Translations under genes and position numbers: made by a program
Assembly (NCBI GenBank): GCA_026874595.1
Contig: CM049306.1
Location: 13,725,019 to 13,789,018 of the forward strand
DNA length: 64,000 nt
DNA from: Sipunculus nudus
Taxonomy: Eukaryota > Annelida > Sipuncula > Golfingiida > Sipunculidae
Direction of reading: 5' to 3'
The notes under the pieces: generated by a model
Databases searched by the model: none
What the model was told of the DNA's origin: nothing
The model's input: the letters and a program-made list of their open reading frames with translations, nothing else
In this document: positions 59,082 through 64,000 of the stretch, piece after piece
Layout: every line of letters starts with the position of its first letter
Position numbering within the stretch: the stretch's first letter is position 1

Positions 59082-60155
59082 TAGCATAAGATTATATGAT
59101 TGCTCGGTTGTATCTAAATACTTGATACCTCCGTCCCTCCATGCACCTGGTAATAAATAGCTTGAAACCAGAACCATGTGTATGAGTTATCTTATTTTTA
59201 AGATGGATGGCAGGGTTGTATTTTAAACAAAATATATTGAATGAATGAATATTTTATTCAGAAATATAAGGCCTTCGGCCCATAGTTCCATATATGCATA
59301 TATCACATGCATGTAGTAAAACAAAATATACAACGTTTTCAAACTTGGAAAACAACATCACAAAAAAACCCAGAAAAATGATATAATAAACAATGATAAT
59401 ATATGATAAAGCATTCCAAAATATTAACAAAGAAAATAATCATGTAGAGGTAATTTCAACCATATATATATTTATTCAATACACATAAGATTAATAAATA
59501 TACAAGTTAATGAATACGTATATATGCATGTGCTTACACATATTCTCAATAAATATACATACAGACATATGTAATCATAAAAAAATTATAAATACAAATA
59601 TAACTATATTAATACAATTTTAAGTGAAGTTTTACATATTTAACTCTCTTTATGTGCATAATTTACTTAAATTTGATATGCATATACAATAATATTAAAA
59701 AAATTTTCTAGTCAGCAACCCAAGGACTCGCATTTAACGCAGCTTCCCGCAGATGGTCCGCGTGGTAAGCTTGCGAGGCGGGTCCAAGTAGTGTCAAATA
59801 GCATTGTACCTCATTGGTATGACAAAGACCTCAATAGAATAATATTAATATAATAGAAATATAATAATATTTCTCTGTAATAAAACTCACATAAATATAA
59901 TATTTAAAAAAATAAAACTTTAATTATAACGTTCAGTTTCAGTTAATAGTCTTTAGACAAATGGAACCATACACAAGGGAATAATGACAATTTAAAAACT
60001 ATAATATATATTTTTTATAATATTTGAAAAATAAAACAATAATTATAACATTCAATTGAAATTAATTTAGACAAATGGAACAATACTCAAGGGAATAGTG
60101 ACTGGATCTTAATGACTAGATCTTAATATCGCGGTTGGAGTAATTGTTGGAGCCA
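56461..60155. other. AT-rich sequence, no gene supported
   Basis: Microsatellites lie at 57491-57538 (AT then TG) and 59012-59078 (AT). From about 57950 to 58520 the phrase GTAAAC recurs very often (AACGTAAACTTAGAGTTTA-like), suggesting decayed tandem structure. Open frames across the AT run are artefacts. Confidence 0.5.
59238..59290 (-). mobile_element. LINE/SINE 3' tail fragment
   Basis: On the minus strand GGGCCGAAGGCCTTATA is followed by TTCTGAATAAAATATTC and then ATTCATTCA. A GGCC..GGCC hairpin and a short ATTC-type terminal repeat are usual at the 3' ends of L2/CR1-like elements in animals. Only the end is visible. Confidence 0.5.
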
Positions 60156-60262
60156 TATATTGGACACTTCGCCGAGCATACTTGGACACTTCGCCGAGAT
60201 TGCCGATTGGTCGCTTCGCCGAAGTCGGCGAAATGGAGTTCCGGCGAAGTGACCTGTTACCT
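60156..60262. repeat. CTTCGCCGA foldback repeat
   Basis: GGACACTTCGCCGA occurs twice (about 60159 and 60183) and is inverted as CGGCGAAGTGACC at 60242-60254. CTTCGCCGAAGTCGGCGAA forms an inner palindrome. It shares the block described at 56382 in opposite orientation. Confidence 0.6.
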
Positions 60263-60786
60263 GTTCAAGTAAGACCCAGTCACATGGCTATTTGATTGTG
60301 ATTGACCCACAATCAGATAGTGGCACAACAGTCTCCACAAATTTGTCTTAATTCTGAAATGGTCGTGAGAATTGGTATATGGTGGTAGGTAATCATATGA
60401 CTGGTGGCACGCTTGGTTGCACAATCAACTGGGATTGTACTCTTATCAAATAATAAGTTGAATTTAGCTCCCACTTTGTTCCCGCTCCATTGACCTCTTA
60501 TGACATGAACACTATTTTATCTTAGCCATGTATGCCTTTTCAGAAAGGCGCATACTAGCCTTCTTAGTAAGCCTCCCAGTGAGGCTTACGAGCACTCTAT
60601 TGAAAATTTTGGTGTAAGAGTGAGGACACAGAAATTTAGATAAATCAGATAATAAGCTCAAAATAAACAAACGTGGGTCTGAACTGGGTGTGTGAACCAT
60701 TTCTAATAAGTGAAAACGAGAAAATTTGCAGGTTGCTATTAGCCCCGCTTGGAACCATTGTTTGCTTACACTTTCTGTTTTATTCA
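60263..60786. other. Anonymous sequence
   Basis: A minus-strand frame of 96 codons (60802-60512) shows no recognisable domain. AAGCCTCCCAGTGAGGCTTAC at about 60570-60590 is a short hairpin. Confidence 0.4.
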
Positions 60787-61414
60787 CTATAGTCCGTTCC
60801 ACACCCCCTGTCCACCTGATTTTTCGTGATTATCTCTACATAAGACAGACTTGCCAAACAAAATTTGCACCAATTGCATAAAGAGGCAAAAGCGTAATTT
60901 TTTGTACCTTTCCTACTCACAATATAAATATTATTTACTTTATAGCCTGGTTGACATGTTTCATATATATCCGTGGTTCATGGCGTCCCTGATAAATGGC
61001 CATTGTCTATCCTCCTTGGATATGGATATAAAGTAATGTGACGTAACAGTGAAGCACGTGCACGCGGAGAATACAAGTCTCGCTGTAAACAGGGGTAGGC
61101 AGCTCTTGACTATTGGTCCTGTGAATGTTGGTGCCTCGTTAGTACGTCATGTCTATTATGACATCATCACTATTTCCTGAAATGCTTATTTCACAGATTA
61201 GTGGCAAGATGTTGCTACAGAATAGACTAGTTACTCATAAAATGGTTTAAAATTATTTACAGGAAAATTATATAAGGTAGGCTATTATTTCCATAATAGT
61301 TAATTACGCTTTTTCCCCTTTCTGCCCTCAGGTCAAAAAGTGTTGCCGTTCTTTAATTCGCAAAAAAATAATTGCAAAAAAAAAGGTGGATAGGGGCACT
61401 GGAACAGACTATAG
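60787..61414. mobile_element. Foldback/MITE candidate, 628 bp
   Basis: CTATAGTCCGTTCCA with CCCCCTGTCCACCT at the left, and AGGTGGATAGGGGC with TGGAACAGACTATAG at the right, are inverted with a few mismatches over ~31 bases. AAAGCGTAATTT (about 60890) and AATTACGCTTTT (about 61302) extend the inverted similarity inward. No clear target duplication was seen. Confidence 0.55.
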
Positions 61415-62111
61415 ATGGCACTATTTTGGGGACCAGGCAGTAAATCTTGTGCTTGGAATTAAGTTGGATTTCTATGGTGAATGAGCCTGAAACCTAACAG
61501 CTAATCAGAGGAAGGACTTTTAAAACTGGCTTCTCCCTGTGTCCTTGAACCTAAAGCAACATGTCATGTTTGGTTAGAAACCTGCGAGCATCGCTTCTTA
61601 ACTTTGCACCTGGATTATATGTTTAATTTTCTTATTTGAGCAAGAAAACAAGTAAGGAGTCGTAGTTTAGGGTATGTTAGCTAGATTATTTTTGGTAATT
61701 TGGCCAAAGGAGGGACATTTAGTAATATCAGACAGGGCACCACAAGAATGCATGCAGTGCTCTCCGTCTCTGTATTATAGAGACGGACACTCTGTCTAGG
61801 CGCATACCAGCCCAGCAAGGATGTCCAGAGCAGATGTTGTTACATTTGATTTGATTGACAGCAAACCAGCTCGACATCCCGCTTATATGGGCACAGTCAC
61901 TAGCCCATAGCTTCCTTGCTCTCTCCTTAGTTACTTTACGCCTCTTTTTCCCTCCGCTGAGAGAACCCTAGAAAGAGGTATTTGAAAACTGGAGACATTC
62001 CAGTTGACAATAAAACAATAATATCTTGGCGAAAAATGTGTCAAATTTTAGAATGCAAACATATTTGTATCATATTGTAACCAGACATGAGGTGATTATT
62101 TTATAAATGTA
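61415..62111. other. Anonymous sequence
   Basis: No gene or repeat family was recognised. ATGTA at 62107-62111 may be a target duplication of the element that follows. Confidence 0.4.
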
Positions 62112-62932
62112 TGTCACACCACACACGCAGCGGACATATATTCCTGAGTTCTTTCACACTGAAAAGTCCAAAATACCACTCGTTGTCTGAACTGAAGAAC
62201 ACGGTTTATTCCGGTGACATCCAACAATTGGCCACCGTCGTCGTTGACTGACTCCAATCTCACAATAACAACTTCTTCAACAAGTACCAATCACGTATAT
62301 CTTCTGACGCCCTGATCGGCTACAACTATCTATATTCTCTCCAGGACTAATACTGTCCTCGCGGAATTTATAACACACCCCGCTCGGTGTTCAACTAATC
62401 CGTCGTTGACATAAAACGACCTGTCACCCGTTGACGGTAACTTCCAAATTCATTCACTTCTCTTCTCTTTCCACCGGCCTTGACACCGCCCTGTTTATAC
62501 CTGGGTAACCGAAACTTCTAGAAGTCTCTAGAATAATCAAGTCGTTTCTTGTCAAGACTAGCACCTACGGGATTTTCTAGAATTTACCTATTGGAAATTA
62601 CACATTGCCTGAATTCTCTAGAACCTTCTGTCACCTAATTATAATAAATCATGGTACAGTAAGTCCATTTACTAACATAATATACAATATACTATGAGAT
62701 AATCCACCAGCGTCGTCGGCACAGATGTAAACAAACAGGATGACAACAACAGCTGACAACTTCACCAAATATTATTAACTCCGTCTCTCCAACTACACTT
62801 TATGATCTGACATTCCAATTTAATATTAACTGGCCTGCTAATGCACCGCAGAAATTATGTTTTCCCTAACTTATTTCATTATTTTATGAAATTCCATTTG
62901 ACATACACTAGGCAGCTTGCACATTTGTGTCA
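62112..62932 (-). mobile_element. Possible solo LTR, minus orientation
   Basis: The minus-strand sequence ends in GTGTGGTGTGACA at 62112. An AATAAA (62210-62205) lies about 95 bases before that end, and a TATA box plus upstream heat-shock elements lie further up, the order expected for U3-R-U5. A candidate far end is TGACAC at 62932, with ATGTA on both outer sides (62107-62111, 62933-62937). That boundary lies next to low-complexity TAATCGATTAC-like sequence and could be a coincidence. No internal region or second LTR is present. Confidence 0.4.
62494..62628 (-). promoter_or_regulatory. TATA box with three upstream heat-shock-element clusters
   Basis: TATAAA on the minus strand occupies 62499-62494. 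Upstream are alternating GAA/TTC pentamers at strict 5-base spacing. At 62511-62533 five units occur (GAA, TTC, GAA, CTC, GAA), one imperfect. At 62575-62582 there is TTCTAGAA. At 62611-62628 four units occur (GAA, CTC, GAA, TTC), one imperfect. Three or more nGAAn units in alternating orientation are the binding site of heat shock factor HSF1 (established knowledge). HSEs just upstream of a TATA box imply a stress-inducible minus-strand promoter; activity is inferred, not shown. Confidence 0.65.
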
Positions 62933-64000
62933 ATGTAATCAATTTCAATTACAATTACATTGCTGAAAAAATAAATGTAATCGATTACGATTACTTAAAA
63001 AAAATAATCATGATTGCAATCATGATTACAAACCTGAATTTTGTCAATAATGTGAAGAGACAACACAAGATTCACACACTGTAAACTTTATTCATGTCAA
63101 ATTATTAATATACCCAGACCACAAAATGAACAGTGATCCTGCCAAAGACGAAGTTGAAAATTGTATAAAAGTGTGCATAAAAATAAATCAAGTAATGTGA
63201 GAAAAAAATATAGATCAATCTGTTACAAAAAGCAACAGTTTTTTATGTCCATGATGTACTGTCAAATTGCATTGGGAAAGATCTTGGCAATCACAAATGC
63301 TTATTGCACTTTATAAACAGCAGTCTCTCAAACTGAGCATCTGAGCAACTGACTTGGCAGCTGCCTTAACTGCTACTAATCTGTATGACAGTATCAGTAT
63401 AGCATTCACTATGTTCAAAATGCATCTGATTCACCTGTCAAATGTCACAAATATTTATAGTGAATTTTAAGTCAACTCTGATAAACTGTTCAAAGTCACC
63501 TCAGGTGGCTCTGCTTTATGCAGAGGTCCAATGCTTACCTGTGTTGATTTGCTCATATACTAATGAGGGGAATGCTTAGCTGTGTTGACTTATACTAGTG
63601 GTGGGAGTCGGTTCCTTTTTCATAATCGATTATCGGTTTGGACAAACCGATGGATGATCGATTATTAATCGGTTCAGACAAAAATAAAGAAATGTGCAAT
63701 TATCTGTGAAACTGTACTCTCTTAACCCAGCCCGCATGTCTTAGTAATTCTACCTAACGAAAAAAAGTTTTTGCCTTTTTTATATTTTCCTTTTATCACT
63801 AAGATATGCTATTCAAAGTTTCATTTTAATTAATTATAGTAATCAAGAATTAAACCACAGTCCAGGACATCTACTTGCTGGCCCTCATGAATACTCCCGC
63901 GTATCATTTTAACTTCACCACCAGCTAGGACTATCATTTTATAACAATTATGATGACTGCTGACATGCATTCTGGTTTCACAGGACTGCCAGAAAAATTA
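62933..64000. other. Anonymous sequence with TAATCGATTA-type repeats
   Basis: 62933-63030 has alternating TAATCGATTAC/CAATCATGATTAC words, and 63596-63690 has GTGGTGGGAGTCGGTTCC followed by ATCGATTATCGG repeats. Both look like ends of non-autonomous DNA transposons, possibly hAT, but no matching end or target duplication can be shown within the window. No gene was supported. Confidence 0.35.

Noticed and set aside
58950-59177. 75-residue frame with IYIYIY
   Set aside because: Translation of the AT dinucleotide run at 59012-59078.
62933-63700. hAT-like element with TAATCGATTA words
   Set aside because: Words resemble known non-autonomous ends, but no inverted pair with flanking duplication could be found inside the window.

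Overview
The window looks like invertebrate metazoan nuclear DNA, most likely from a bivalve mollusc (inference). Reasons: it is AT-rich and gene-poor. It has introns with GT/AG boundaries. It carries many copies of repeats ending in GTCCGTC/GGACGGAC runs plus a short hairpin, and Helitron/Helentron-type elements with central tandem repeats like the 'pearl' elements known from bivalves. It also holds a tRNA-Leu-primed Ty3/Gypsy element of the Mag/Steamer type. There is no operon, no CRISPR array and no bacterial gene.

Layout. 0-15.1 kb is a nest of mobile elements. A family I call AAACAAGGG..GCTGAGC (Helentron/HINE-like, no target duplication) occurs as type I copies (1-2253, 2820-7619) and type II copies (3954-6577, 10120-15113, 10400-12774), several inserted inside each other. 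Two Helitron-like elements built of ~278-bp tandem units with the palindrome GGTGGCGCCACC lie at 883-2101 and 8382-9836. A PIF/Harbinger-type MITE lies at 3153-3440. 16.1-18.3 kb has a diverged Helitron relative followed by a 36-bp minisatellite. 18.7-25.7 kb is mostly anonymous, with a SINE candidate, a decayed HINE copy, an 8-bp-TSD MITE and a 34-bp tandem repeat. 25.9-27.1 kb carries the one clear host coding exon, on the minus strand: the start codon of an acidic, Ser-rich protein running into a coiled coil. 30.8-33.3 kb has another MITE relative, a plus-strand Helitron relative and a hAT-type MITE.

33.6-42.9 kb is a satellite of ~112-bp monomers made of GTGARYTCAC palindromes. It is split by a complete but disabled 4.56-kb LTR retrotransposon (34926-39488, minus strand). 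44-48.2 kb holds further dispersed repeats and a minus-strand type I HINE. 48.2-56 kb is mostly anonymous, with a candidate last exon of a host gene (52851-52970, with polyA signal), a 208-bp minimal HINE and a second GTGAC/GTCAC satellite with a 180-bp period (53.2-54.3 kb). 56-64 kb is AT-rich, with inverted-repeat elements, a LINE tail and a possible solo LTR at 62.1-62.9 kb. Upstream of its TATA box are clustered heat-shock elements.

What fits together. Filled and empty copies of the same repeat are both present here, so three insertions can be resolved to the base: Helitron A, the Harbinger MITE and one HINE. The most interesting signals are the heat-shock-element promoter, the base-resolved T^T insertions of a modular HINE family, the palindrome-bearing tandem Helitrons, and the two palindromic satellites with CRE-like sites.
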